Origin: Kingdonia uniflora
Taxonomy: Eukaryota; Streptophyta; Magnoliopsida; Ranunculales; Circaeasteraceae
Direction of reading: 5' to 3'
Assembly (NCBI GenBank): GCA_014058105.1
Contig: JACGCM010001655.1
Location: 1,302,001 to 1,366,000, forward strand
DNA: 64,000 nt
The stretch's first letter is position 1. Each line of letters begins with the position of its first letter. The position numbers were made by a program, and so were the translations under genes. Of this stretch, positions 32,871 through 42,736 are shown in pieces. The notes beneath the pieces were generated by a model. The model was not told the DNA's origin. It saw only the letters and a list, made by a program, of their open reading frames with translations, and made no database searches.

Positions 32871-34230
32871 AACTGTACTATTGGGTGTTTGGTTTGTCTG
32901 TCGTTGGTTTGTTTTTTGTTTTATTATTTTTTTTTTCTGGCTGGGTTTGTATTTTGTGGCTGGATGTCTTTTTTATCAGAATGAAATTGAGATTTTTATT
33001 AACTGCTAAAGTAGGATTTTGGGCTCTTTATAAGTAACAATTTGAACTGTCGCACTAAAAGTCTGAAATATCGAAGCAGAAATTCTGAACTGTCGAAGTA
33101 ACAGTATAATCTGTCGAAGTAAGATTCTGAATTCTCGAAGTAATATTTTGAGCTGTCGAAGTATGATTCTGAATTCTCAAAGTAATATTTTGAGCTGTCG
33201 AAGTAACAGAATAATTTATCGAAGTAAGATTCTGAATTCTCGAAGTAATATTCTAAGCTGTTGAAGTAATAGTATAATCTGTCGAAGTAAGATTCTGATC
33301 TGTGCATAAGTAAAATTCTGAACTGTCAAAGTTTGTCGAATGTGTGGTAGATCGAATGTTTGATATATCTGGATATCGAATATGGGGTTATTTGTAGATG
33401 AATGTTCGAGACACGATATAGTCGATTACATGCGTGGGAGAAAGTGGGTATGTTAAAGGTTTTTCTAGACTTGACTAGATGGACTGGCAACTCAGACAGC
33501 AGGTCTGTCAGAATGGTACGTGCTCCAGGGGCAGTGTACCAAGCAGGTAATCATGATTTTTGTTTATTTTACGAAAAAGGTATGATTTGATGTTGGGACT
33601 TGACTGGACGACTTCGAGTGAGGATCAGAAGGTTCAAGAAGCTTTGAGTTTAAAGTTAAATCAGAGTGAGCATGCGGTTCGCACTTGAGGGGTATGAGGG
33701 GTAAATCAGTCAAAACATGTCTCAGCCAAAAAGCCAGGGTAGTGAGGGAGTGGAAATGATATCGGTTTGGAAATCGAGGCAATTTTGGTTTTTTGAGAAG
33801 GTATAATAATATGAAGGAAATAGTCATTATACTGTTCATAAAGAAAAACCAGAGAGTGAGAGAGAGAGAACATGCGCTATTATTTTTAAAGCTGGAGAGA
33901 AGTTATTAAAGTTGTTGCTGGGTACGGACTAACTTGCTATTTCGAGTTTGCTTCTGCTAACATAGGTATGTTGATTGATCTTTGCCTATTTTTGTTTTTC
34001 TTTTCCTTTTGTATCTGTACGTAGAATCTTCTGGGTTTGTAATTTAGAGGTTATCACCGAAGACAGGGGGAATTCATGAGTCAGGGTTCCAGCCCATTTT
34101 AGGAATTTGAGGGTTTTGACAGAGGAACTTGGTTTGGGATCGAGTTTTTGATAGTGTTTGTATCTATTGGAGAGGGTAGATGGGAAATGGGCTATTGACA
34201 CATGATTATCGAATGTATCGATTTAATTGC
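32871..34230. other. Gypsy-B tail between antisense ORFs
   Basis: Apart from the repeat at 33030-33320 no gene is supported. Short ORFs (33402-33590 plus, 33564-33839 minus) have no motif. A purine-rich GAGAGTGAGAGAGAGAGA tract lies near 33852. Confidence 0.4.
33030..33320. repeat. Short tandem repeat (about 21-bp unit) in Gypsy-B tail
   Basis: About a dozen units alternate CTGTCGAAGTAAGATTCTGA and CTCGAAGTAATATTTTGAG, giving a 43-bp higher-order period in places. The long minus-strand ORF here (32999-33307) is only the translation of this repeat. Confidence 0.85.
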
Positions 34231-34247
34231 ATGCCCCTTCTTCTGTA

Positions 34248-34870
34248 GGATAAGATGCATACCCATCGAGCTTCGCGATAGAGGCTGATAGTCGAGGAAA
34301 TCGAAGAACTCGAGGTAAGTATTTATGGTCGTGCTCTAATTGATGAGGGCAGCAACTTAGAAGTGTTAGATGTTGTAACTGATGCCCCTATAGCCGTGGA
34401 AGTTCCGGCAGGTAGGGTTCCGATTACTAGATGTCGTAAGATGGTAGTGACTGAGGATAGTGAAGAGGAGGAGATAGGATGGGGGGAGAGAGGCGAGGGT
34501 AATGTTGGGCCTTTTGGTGGTGAAAAGGGAGATGGAGAGCAGAGTGATCAGAGTGAGGATTCAATATAGTCGGATTGGGTCGAGGGTTCTGTTTTGGCTA
34601 GAGATAAAAAGAGATTGGATCGATTTGCTGCCAAGTTGGAGTTGCCGAAGGTGGGGGTAATATTACATGTAGCTGGAGCAGGGTGAACTTTCAAGTCGAA
34701 CCCGTAGGAGGGTATAATGTCTTATAGAGGCCAGATTCGATTGGGAATGCAACTTCCTCTCCGAAGGCTTGTAAAGGAAGTGAGAAGGGGGGTTTAATTA
34801 AATGGTACAACATTGTATCATTTAATTTGAGGAAAAAAATTAGAATGTAGGGAAGTACCATATCCAGTAT
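34248..34870 (+). pseudogene. Gypsy-B antisense gene, conserved domain region
   Basis: The frame from ATG 34257 reads MHTHRASR, a stop, then LIVEEIEELE and EGSNLEVLDVVTDAPIAVEV, an acidic segment (VTEDSEEEEIGWGERGEGN) and DKKRLDRFAAKLELPKVGV. A shifted frame gives MSYRGQIRLGMQLPLRRLVK. The last motif parallels the LSLPLTNLAKG segment in the Gypsy-A antisense gene (21590-22003) and is the best link between the two. Stops and a frameshift break it. Confidence 0.45.
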
Positions 34871-35079
34871 CACTGAGAGATACCCTGGTTGCTTGATCTA
34901 TGTTCGACGGGTCGAGGCTGGAATAAGGATTTAATTGTGGTACAGGGTAATTTTGAGAATGTCGAAGGGGAGGACCTTTATGGGCTGCAGTATAAAGTTT
35001 ATAATCCCAGTAACTTATTTGTGGAATATTTTGTTTGAGGTATTGTTCGAATAAACTGATAATGGTCTCTTTGTTTATT

Positions 35080-35560
35080 CTGTAGGTCCAACTAATCGGC
35101 CTTTGGAGAATCTGAGGGATTATATTAATGTTGTACTCAATGCGGATGAGGAGTGGGTTAATTCGTTATTCACGAGTCTAGGTATCGAGAGGAAGAGAAA
35201 GATGAAGATAGATTCCTTGCTTCAAAATGTACCCGTTACGCCGAAGCCATCAAAGAAGAGGAGGGGTGAAGGTGGTTCGAAACTATCTGAAGAAATGGGG
35301 GGATGATTTGGCAAGGACAGTTTAGTATGTTTCAAAGTCGAAAAGGGTCCCGAAGCCAGTAGCCCCAGTACCCGAAGTGATTAGTGATGCTTCGAGACTG
35401 AGGCTGAGGCAGGTACTAACGCAAGTTGAGAAAGGGAAGGGCAAGGTTGTACCCGAGGATCCAAAGGTACAATAGATAAAGGTTACTTAGCGCAAATGGC
35501 ATAGAGCACTTGGGGAAGATGATGCGAAGGATGAGGATGAAAAGATGACGGAGGCTGAGC
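35080..35560 (+). pseudogene. Gypsy-B antisense gene, basic linker exon
   Basis: After an acceptor-like TTTATTCTGTAG (AG at 35084-35085) the frame reads PLENLRDYINVVLNADEEWV, SLGIERKRKMKIDSLLQNVP and KPSKKRRGEGGSK, with a stop at 35306. Lys/Arg/Ala/Glu-rich sequence continues in another frame to about 35560. It matches the basic linker of the Gypsy-A antisense gene at 21035-21480 in position and composition. Confidence 0.45.
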
Positions 35561-35742
35561 GACAAGATCAGGCTCTAGCCAAGTTTGCTTTGATGGACGA
35601 ACTTTGCAGCGCTGACCCAGATGAAGAAGACTATGTTTCAGGTAACTGTCTATTATTGTTTGTAAGCTTCTAAAATTTTCTTTAGTTCTCCAGGCTTCGA
35701 GAAATGCTGACACTTTGAATACTCTAGTAGACGGATGCTTGG

Positions 35743-36165
35743 GTGCAGTCATTCACCAAAGCAGTGAAAGTGGGAAAAAGGAGGCTACGGGAGGTACTTG
35801 ATAGTCTAGAGCTTGCTCAAGGGACTGAGGCCTCGTTGTTGTCTGACAATAATAAGTTGAAGCTTGATTTGGAGGCTATCAATGATGCAGTCGAGAAGAG
35901 GATAGAGGGTCAATGTTTAAATCATGAGCAGGTGTTGAAGTCGACGATTGCTGCGATGGATAAAGAGAAAGCAGACCAAAAAGCACATTATCAGGCGCAG
36001 TTTGATGGTGAATGTAGAGTGACTATTAGGCTTAAGGAGTTCATAGAGGATATGGGGTTTGATCCTTACACTTTAGAATGGCTCCCTATTACCGAAGATC
36101 CTGTTGCTATGGACTCCTTGCAGACGAATGAAGGAGAGGTGGAAGTTGTTGTTGAAGGTGTGTGA
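35743..36165 (+). CDS. Gypsy-B antisense gene, coiled-coil part (140 residues)
   Basis: This open frame begins within AWVQSFTKAVKVGKRRLREV and continues as a predicted coiled coil (LSDNNKLKLDLEAINDAVEK, LKSTIAAMDKEKADQKAHYQ). It ends in a globular-looking FIEDMGFDPYTLEWLPITED and an acidic tail. The first base is GTG, so it is not a normal start. More likely this is an exon joined to the upstream block that ends DPDEEDYVS at 35640, where CAG/GTAACT resembles a splice donor. Counterpart of the Gypsy-A 18525-19860 coiled coil, and antisense to pol. Confidence 0.5.
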   Translation: MQSFTKAVKVGKRRLREVLDSLELAQGTEASLLSDNNKLKLDLEAINDAVEKRIEGQCLNHEQVLKSTIAAMDKEKADQKAHYQAQFDGECRVTIRLKEFIEDMGFDPYTLEWLPITEDPVAMDSLQTNEGEVEVVVEGV

Positions 36166-36741
36166 AGGGGCATGGAAACTCTTGCAGTCGAAGGTATTGC
36201 GGTTGAGGCTACAACTAACATGATTACAGATGATGTAGGGTCAAGGCCTTCGACTGTAGGTGCTAAAGGTGTTGATGCTGCAGGGCCTGTTGGGGGAGAA
36301 GATGCGGCCATATCGGTCTGAGGTATTTGTACTTGAGTGTCATGCCTGTTATTTTTGATTTACTGTTGAGTTGTAATATTTGAACCATCTTTATTTTTCT
36401 GTGGGGTTGATCTTGGATCTTGTTTTATGCAAACTGATTTGAACTTCTGTGCTGAAGCTGATTTGCGTGAACTTTGATTTGATTGACTTGTTTGTGTTTC
36501 ATACTTGATGTATATTCTGAACTAAATTTAATGTATTGCTCTGAACGAATTTGAATTGAGCTATGTTGATACTACTCTCTAATAAATAATGTTCTGAAAC
36601 TTCTTGCATGTGGTAGAGTTGTAAATATTCCTATATAATAGTATTTGCATGTGCTGAATTTGTCGAATGATTGTAGAGTGATCGAACCTGTGAGAACTTC
36701 GTGGTGGTTGTGATACCTCTTTTGCAATTAAGGGATTTGCT
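36166..36741. other. Gypsy-B tail, Val/Ala/Thr-rich end of antisense gene and spacer
   Basis: Plus-strand sequence to about 36321 still reads like a low-complexity Val/Ala/Gly tail after the stop at 36163. The remainder is AT-rich without a gene and probably holds the 3' end of the antisense transcript. Confidence 0.35.
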
Positions 36742-37497
36742 GGACTTCAAAGGCCTAAGCCACAGCGATGCAAGATGTGGTCACCCCCAACGCATTCCCG
36801 AGAGTCCGGTCGATCGACCATTTGTGCCCCTCGAGTCTGCTCGAATATTGGGAGTTTAAAAAATTTCAAGGTCGCCCCCAAGTATCAGTCAGGCTGAGGT
36901 TGACATGGCACTTAGAAGAAACCCAGAAATTTACTGGACTTCGAAGGCCTAAGCCATAGCGAAGCAAGACATGTTCACCGTCAACGCATTCTCGAGGGTC
37001 TGGTCTTTCGACCATTCGTTCCCCTTGAGTTTGCTCGAAAGTTGGAAGCTTGAAAAATTTAATATCGCCCCCAAGTATCAGTCGGGGAGAGGGTGGAGAT
37101 GATATCTAGGGAGAACCATGAAATCGACTGGACTTCGAAGGCCTTAGCCACACGAAAGCATTCCCGAGGGTCCGGTCTATTAACCTTCCTTGCCCCCCGA
37201 GTTTGCTCGAAATTGGGAGTTTAAAAATTTCAAGGTCGCTCCCAGGTATCAGTCGGGTCGAAGGGTTGACATGATAGTTAAAGGAAACCAGGAAATCGAA
37301 CGGACTACAAAGGCCTTAGCCACAACGAAGCATAACTGTTCACCCCCAATGCATCCCCGAGGGTCCGGTCTATTGGCCATCCTTGCCCCCCCGGGTTTGC
37401 TCAAAATTAAGAGTTTAAAAATTTTTAAGGTCGTCCCCAAGTATCAGTCGGGTCAAAGGGTTGACATGATACTTAGAAGAAACCAGGAAATTTACTG
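36742..37497. repeat. Four tandem copies of an about 194-bp repeat in Gypsy-B tail
   Basis: Units start GGACTTCGAAGGCCTAAGCC at 36742, 36936, 37130 and 37302 (194, 194, 172 and 196 bp). Each contains GAGGGTCCGGTC, TTTGCTCGAA and CCCCAAGTATCAGTCGG. The third copy has an internal deletion of about 20 bp. The array lies just beyond integrase, like the 42-bp array in Gypsy-A. Confidence 0.95.
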
Positions 37498-37639
37498 GAA
37501 AATTGGAAATAAAGCTTGGGCAGAAAAGATGTTTATTTATTATTCTGTGTTTATATCTAGTGTACAAGATAGAGGTCGTAGCCTATTGTATGAAACCAAC
37601 TACATTGTATTCTACGGATTTGGTTAAGGCTCTTCATCT

Positions 37640-38730
37640 TCTGTCATTAAGTAGTATGAGCCTTTGTCGGTTTTATCGTATACAACATAGGGTCCTTCCC
37701 AGGATTCGGCTAGCTTGCCGGCATTTCGAGGATTCGAGGATTGGTTGACACGTCGAAGTACCAGATCTCCGATGTTGAAACTTCGTGATCGAACTCTCTT
37801 ATTATATGACTTATGGAGGGACAGATGGTAACGACCAAGGTTGGCGATGGCTCAGTCTCAGGTATCGTTGATCCATAACATGTTGCATCTGAGCTCAAAC
37901 TCATTGTCTTCGTCTGGGAGGTTGAGATCTCGTGTAGGTACTTCGAATTGAGTAGGGAGCACAGCTTCGGTATCATATGCTAAAAGGAAAGGGGTACAGC
38001 CAGTAGATTTTCTTAGTGTTGTTCGATAGGCCCAGAGGACATGCTGTAACATCTAAACCCATCGGCCTTTTTTGCATCGACACGTTTCTTGAAACCGTCG
38101 ACTATGGATTTTTTGATTGCTTCGACTTGACCATTTCGTTGAGGGTAATAGGGTGTTGAGGGTGAGAGGATGATATTGTGCTTTTTGAGGAAGTTTCTGA
38201 CATTGTTCACGATGAACTACTGACCATTGTCACATCGAATCATATGGGGGCACCTGAAGCGTGTGATGATGTTTTCCCAGAGAAATTTGATGACTTCTTC
38301 TTCTTTGGTTCAGTACAAAGGTACAGCTTCGACCCATTTGGTAAAATAGTCTGTCGCAATAAGGATATTCTCTCGGCTGCCTGAGGCTTTAGGAAAAGGA
38401 CCAATGAGATAGATAGCCCATCTTTTGAATGGCCAGGAGACTTGGCTAAAATGGAGGTCTTACGAGGGGCTGTGGATGTCATGAGCATGACGTTGGCATT
38501 TATCATAGTGTTTGGCGCACTCTTCGGCTTATTTTTTCATATTCGTCCAAAATAAACCTTGAGAGACGGCTCAAAGGGCCATTGAATGACCTGTAGTATG
38601 AGCACCGCAAGTACCTTGATGGAGTTCGGTTATAATTTTAGAGGCATCGGTTTGAGAGATGCATCGAAGAAGGACGTCATTTGGAAATTTGCGATGTAAC
38701 TCATGTTTGTGGATAGTGTATCTGCGATAA
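37640..38730 (-). pseudogene. Gypsy-B integrase, broken
   Basis: Right to left: zinc-binding segment HQGTCGAHTTGHSMA then CDKCQRHAH, core blocks (WPFKRWAIYLIGPFPKASGS, then NILIATDYFTKWVEAV), NFLKKHNIILSPSTPYYPQR and [26 protein letters not shown] and [14 protein letters not shown], then the C-terminal WEGPYVVYDKTDKGSYY region near 37640-37700. Several stops and frame changes occur (for example near 38052, 38213 and 38530). The order and spacing match Tat integrases. The 3' end abuts the 194-bp repeats. Confidence 0.85.
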
Positions 38731-38899
38731 TTCTCTAACAATGATCGTTTGGCCTTGGGATCATTTGGGAGGGTTGCATTGTTGATGTAATGGTGGAATA
38801 GAGTTCAACAGTCGTCTGGATCGAGACTCTCGCCCTCAGTATTGATGGCATTGATTTTCATCTGGTCGATACTTGGGCGTTCGAGTACTTCGATATGGA

Positions 38900-39335
38900 G
38901 GGTTTGGGATTCTGATTGGTCAAACATTGCGGCTATATAGGCAAGGGCATCTGCATGTCAGTTTTCTCCTCGAGGGCAATGAGTGATGGAAGATTTTTTA
39001 GGAAAACGGTTCATGCGCTGTCGAACGAGAGTAGCATATTCAGCCATGCGACCGTTAGCTTGATTTTTACCAGTGTAATGTCTCTGAACAAGTTGGGAAT
39101 CTGTAAAAACTACAAGTTTAGGAACGCCGAGTTCATAGGAAAGGTCGAGGCCATAGATCAAAGCTTCATACTCTGCCTCATTGTTGGAGCATTCGAAGTT
39201 GAGCTTGACTGCTTTTTCTATGTGATCATTGGTGAGTGTGATCAGGACTATACCAATCCCTGAACCATCAGGCCCAGCGGATCCATCTGTGAATAGAGGC
39301 CATCCAGTGTTGGGGTTCCAAGGATCTGTTGCTTT
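38900..39335 (-). pseudogene. Gypsy-B second RNase H (archaeal-like)
   Basis: WPLFTDGSAGPDGSGIGIVL carries the first Asp, CSNNEAEYEALIYGLDLSYE the Glu region, LVVFTDSQLVQRHYTGK the second Asp, and after a stop HADALAYIAAMFDQ the last Asp region. All catalytic positions of the domain appear preserved, with only one stop (near 38957) inside it. It is the best preserved catalytic domain of Gypsy-B. Confidence 0.75.
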
Positions 39336-39479
39336 GGGTCGGTCGTCTGTTACGACATCTTTATGTTCCTCCGAATCGACATCTTTGACCGGGAAGTCAG
39401 CAAGGAAATCTGCTACTGCTTGGCCTTTCTAGGATACCTGCTTCTCGAATGTAATGTCATGTTCACCAAGATACACGGT

Positions 39480-39955
39480 CCACTGTTGTACTCATCAGGA
39501 TTTCTCTTTTTTGCTGAGTACTTCTCAAAGGGGGTAGCTTGTTAAAACACGAATGGGGCGAGCTTAAAAATATGGTTTGATTTTGTGGGCTGAATAGACA
39601 AGGGTTAGGAGCAAGCGCTCAAGTTTTGAATATCGAGTGTTTGTGGGTATTAGAGTTTTGTTGATAAAATATATAGGCTTCTCAATGTTTGAATCGAGTC
39701 GAATAAGCACTGAACTGATTGAGGTATCTGTAACAGCGAGGTATAAAGAAAGTATCTCACCTTCGATAGGGGTACTGATAATGGGGGGTCAACCAAGATA
39801 AGTTTTAAGTTTGAGGAAGGCCTGCTCACAGTTGGGTGTCAAGTTAATCTCAGAGTTATTTTTCTTTTTCTTTTTGAAGACACCTTAGTCGCGTAAGAGG
39901 GAAAAGAGCCAAGCACAACGGTCTGAGGATTTGGCAATAAAACGGTAAAGGGTTG
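39480..39955 (-). pseudogene. Gypsy-B first RNase H, decayed
   Basis: Minus-strand blocks include STPIEGEILSLYLAVTDTSI, VLIRLDSNIEKPIYFINKTL and NTRYSKLERLLLTLVYSAHK, in line with the degenerate gypsy-type RNase H that follows RT in Tat elements. A connection to the second RNase H follows through a linker near 39350-39480. Confidence 0.65.
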
Positions 39956-40968
39956 CTATCTTACCAGCCACCTTTTGGACATCTTTTTTGGTTCAGGGAG
40001 AAGGCATGTTGATAAGGGCTCGAATATGTGGGTGGTCAATCTCGATACCTCGTTAACTGATAAGAATTTGCCAGATGAAATACCAAATTGGCATTTTTCT
40101 GGGTTGAGTTTCATGTTGTATGTCTGAAGTATTGAAAAGACTTCGGTGAGGTCCGGGATGTGGGTCCGTTTTTGGAGGCTCTTGAATAACATGTCGTCGA
40201 TGCAAACCTCGACCGACTTTCCAAGCAAGGGTTTGAACATGGTGGTGACAAGGCGTTGGTAAGTGGCTCCCGCATTTTTAAGGCCGAAAGGCATGACATT
40301 AAAATAGTAAAGGCCTTATTCGGTAATGAAAGAAGTTTTAAGTTGATCTTCGGGGATGAGGGGTACCTGATTGTAACCTGAAGCTGTGTCCATCATAGGT
40401 AAGTGCTCATGTCCAGCAGTGACATCGAGGAGTGCTGAAATGATCGGCAATGGGAAACTGTCCATTGGTGTGTGCTTGTTGAGATCTGTGAAGTTGACAC
40501 AGATTCTGATCTTGCCGCTCTTCTTGGGAACTGCCACAATATTTGATATCCAGTCAGCGTACTTCACTTCTCTGATGATACCTGCAGCTATGAGCTTGTC
40601 TATTTCAAGGTTTACTGCATCTCGAGGTCGGGGTGCTAAGGTACGTTTTTTCTGTTTTACTGCTGCGGAATAGGGGTGAGATCGAGGTAATAGTATGCCA
40701 AACTGGGATTGACACCAGGCATTTCCTGGAAGGTCCACGCAAAGACATTATTGTTTGCTCGAAGGAAGTTTGAGAGTTCGAGACGTTCTGCCTCATCTAA
40801 AAAAGCTCTAATAAATATACCTCGACCAGGACCGTCGAGTTCGATATAGAGGGTGGGTTCGATGGCCGGGGCGGTATTTATCGAAGGTATAGGAATAGAG
40901 AGAGAGACAGTGATTGCTATGGGCGGTTGACGAGCATCTAGGTCTGATCGATTTCCTAATGTTCGCAT
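39956..40968 (-). pseudogene. Gypsy-B reverse transcriptase
   Basis: Right to left: RAFLDEAERLELSNFLRANN, VFAWTFQEMPGVNPSLAYYY, a frameshift, RPRDAVNLEIDKLIAAGIIR, VCVNFTDLNKHTPMDSFPLP, PMMDTASGYNQVPLIPEDQL, VMPFGLKNAGATYQRLVTTM, then the catalytic site, which reads CIDD (40193-40204) instead of YIDD, and LNPEKCQFGISSGKFL. A stop at 40316-40318 separates two long frames. The Tyr-to-Cys change at the catalytic motif would probably weaken or abolish activity. Confidence 0.85.
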
Positions 40969-41342
40969 GAACGAACGAGATGTTGAGAGCCTTTAAAATT
41001 CCAAGTACCCTCGGGGGTGGTAAAACGAAGGGTTTTATGATATGTCAAAGGTATGGCACGCATGGCATGGTTCCAGTCGCGTCCGAGGATACTGAGGTAT
41101 TCTGACTTCTTGTCAGCGACAGGAAAACTAGTTTGAAATGAGACTGGGCTGGTAATAACTCGGAGGCTAATTTGACCAATAGTAACTTTTGTCGCCCCAT
41201 TGAATCCTTTCAATTCAACATTGGCAGCGGTTATGAGGTCGGTTTTCTTCATGATTTGGACAGTTTGGAGGAATAAGATATCAACTGCACTTCCTATGTC
41301 TATGAGCATTGTGTGGAGAACGAGGTTTTCGATCTTAATCAT
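40956..41342 (-). pseudogene. Gypsy-B aspartic protease (128 residues, open frame)
   Basis: HTMLIDIGSAVDILFLQTVQ holds the Asp-x-Gly-Ser active-site motif, followed by VELKGFNGATKVTIGQISLR, TSFPVADKKSEYLSILGRDW and MRAIPLTYHKTLRFTTPEGT. The frame is open throughout, and the domain order matches Tat proteases. It lies directly downstream of gag, interrupted upstream by element E. Confidence 0.8.
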
Positions 41343-41639
41343 GATGACTAATGGATGGGAATGGTGAAAATAGACATAGGATGTGTCACAGTCGATGAAA
41401 GAGATGCATTTAGGTTGAGGGGAAAGGCTTGATCCTGGTAGGAGAGCGGGCTACTTCTCCTAGTAGGTGAGTTTGTAACATTCTTCGACATGCTTCCATT
41501 TACTTTTAGAATAGCCAATGTCGGTGTTATTGACTTCGATGAAATGTATTCGTTAGATGTGCACCTCGGCCGGGTCGGCAGCAGGGGTGAGATGAGATTT
41601 GAGGTATGGCCCATCAAGGTAACTGGGAAGGTCGGCAAC

Positions 41640-42713
41640 TGATAGACACGTAATATTTACGTGTGACACTAATAGTGTTTTTGTTTGTATTTACATAAAT
41701 CGGTCACATGATAAACAAGTCGTACAATTTTTTGGTTTTTAACGAAGAACAAGGGTGATGCACTCCAACAATGATTCTTATTTGAAGTTGTCAATCAAAG
41801 GCCCATGAATGGAAGCCCATTGAAGTGAATTAGATATATATATTATTCTCATGAGTTGTAATGCATGATTTTAGGCATTTTTTAGGGGATTTTATATTAA
41901 TGGTGATTTTTAGTAACCCTTTCTATACTCTATAAATAGGAGGGGAATCCTACCCATGAGGGATCATCTTGGAGAGTCTAAATCAAAGTTCATAGCAATA
42001 AAGCTTATTCTTTCTCTTGTTCTTGCCTTTTAATTTTATCATAGTAATAGTAGTATGACAATGATCAAAGGGATGAGTAGCTAATCTTCTTAGCCAAGGC
42101 TAGAGGAAGCTTCACCCAATGTAGCCTTAGTGTAGATTGTATAGCTTACTTAGAGTAATTACCTTCTCTTTATCCCGAAATTTTGCATATTTGTATTCAT
42201 TCGTCCTATGCATGACCATAGCTAAGATTAGGAGGAATAATGAATCTATATAACCATCTTGTTAGACCATAACAAGATAGGTTTAACAAGATAGGTTAGG
42301 AACATGGAGAAGATAACATAATCCATACTTATCAACCGGACCAAGGTTGAGTAAGTTAGTTTATGGGTAGTTCCCAATTACAAAATCACTTGTATTTTTT
42401 GGGGCATTGCATATGCCCGACCAAGGATAAGCGATACGGAAACTCGTAATTTACTTTAATTATCTATGCTATCTAAGGGTTTTAAAGGGTGGAGTGGAAT
42501 CGATGCCTTGGTTTCCACTCCAATTTATCTTGTAATTTGTTTCGTTCTTCTTTTTATTTCAAAACCTACACAAACTCGTTGTAATTGGATAAAACTAGTA
42601 GCTCGAAGTATAATTTACACACAAGTCTCTTGGGATACGACCCCGCTTGCCCTTGTACTTAACGGTACACCATGCGCTTACAGGTCTTTTAAGACGTCGA
42701 TTTATAATCGATA
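41640..42713 (+). repeat. Element E 5' LTR
   Basis: TATA box TATAAATA at 41933 and AATAAA signal at 41999. Nearly all of it aligns with 47806-48915, but it lacks an internal 45-bp block. Confidence 0.9.
41933..41940 (+). promoter_or_regulatory. TATA box in element E LTR
   Basis: TATAAATA is conserved in the 3' LTR at 48145. About 60 bp downstream is AATAAA, as expected for the R region. Confidence 0.6.
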
Positions 42714-42719
42714 AGTTTT

Positions 42720-42736
42720 TGGCGCCGTTGCCGGGG
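42720..42736 (+). other. Element E primer binding site
   Basis: TGGCGCCGTTGCCGGGG is complementary to the 3' end of plant tRNA-Asp as recalled (..CCCCGGCAACGGCGCCA), the primer used by Athila-type elements. Confidence 0.8.

Noticed and set aside
32999..33307. 102-codon minus-strand ORF with a repeated Tyr/Phe/Ser pattern
   Set aside because: It is just the translation of the short tandem repeat at 33030-33320.
35642..35693. 52-nt intron in the Gypsy-B antisense gene
   Set aside because: Too short for a typical plant intron and it leads into a stop. A longer intron to about 35730 is possible, but the phase does not fit cleanly.
38916..39263. 115-codon plus-strand ORF
   Set aside because: Complement of the conserved minus-strand RNase H of Gypsy-B, so a shadow.
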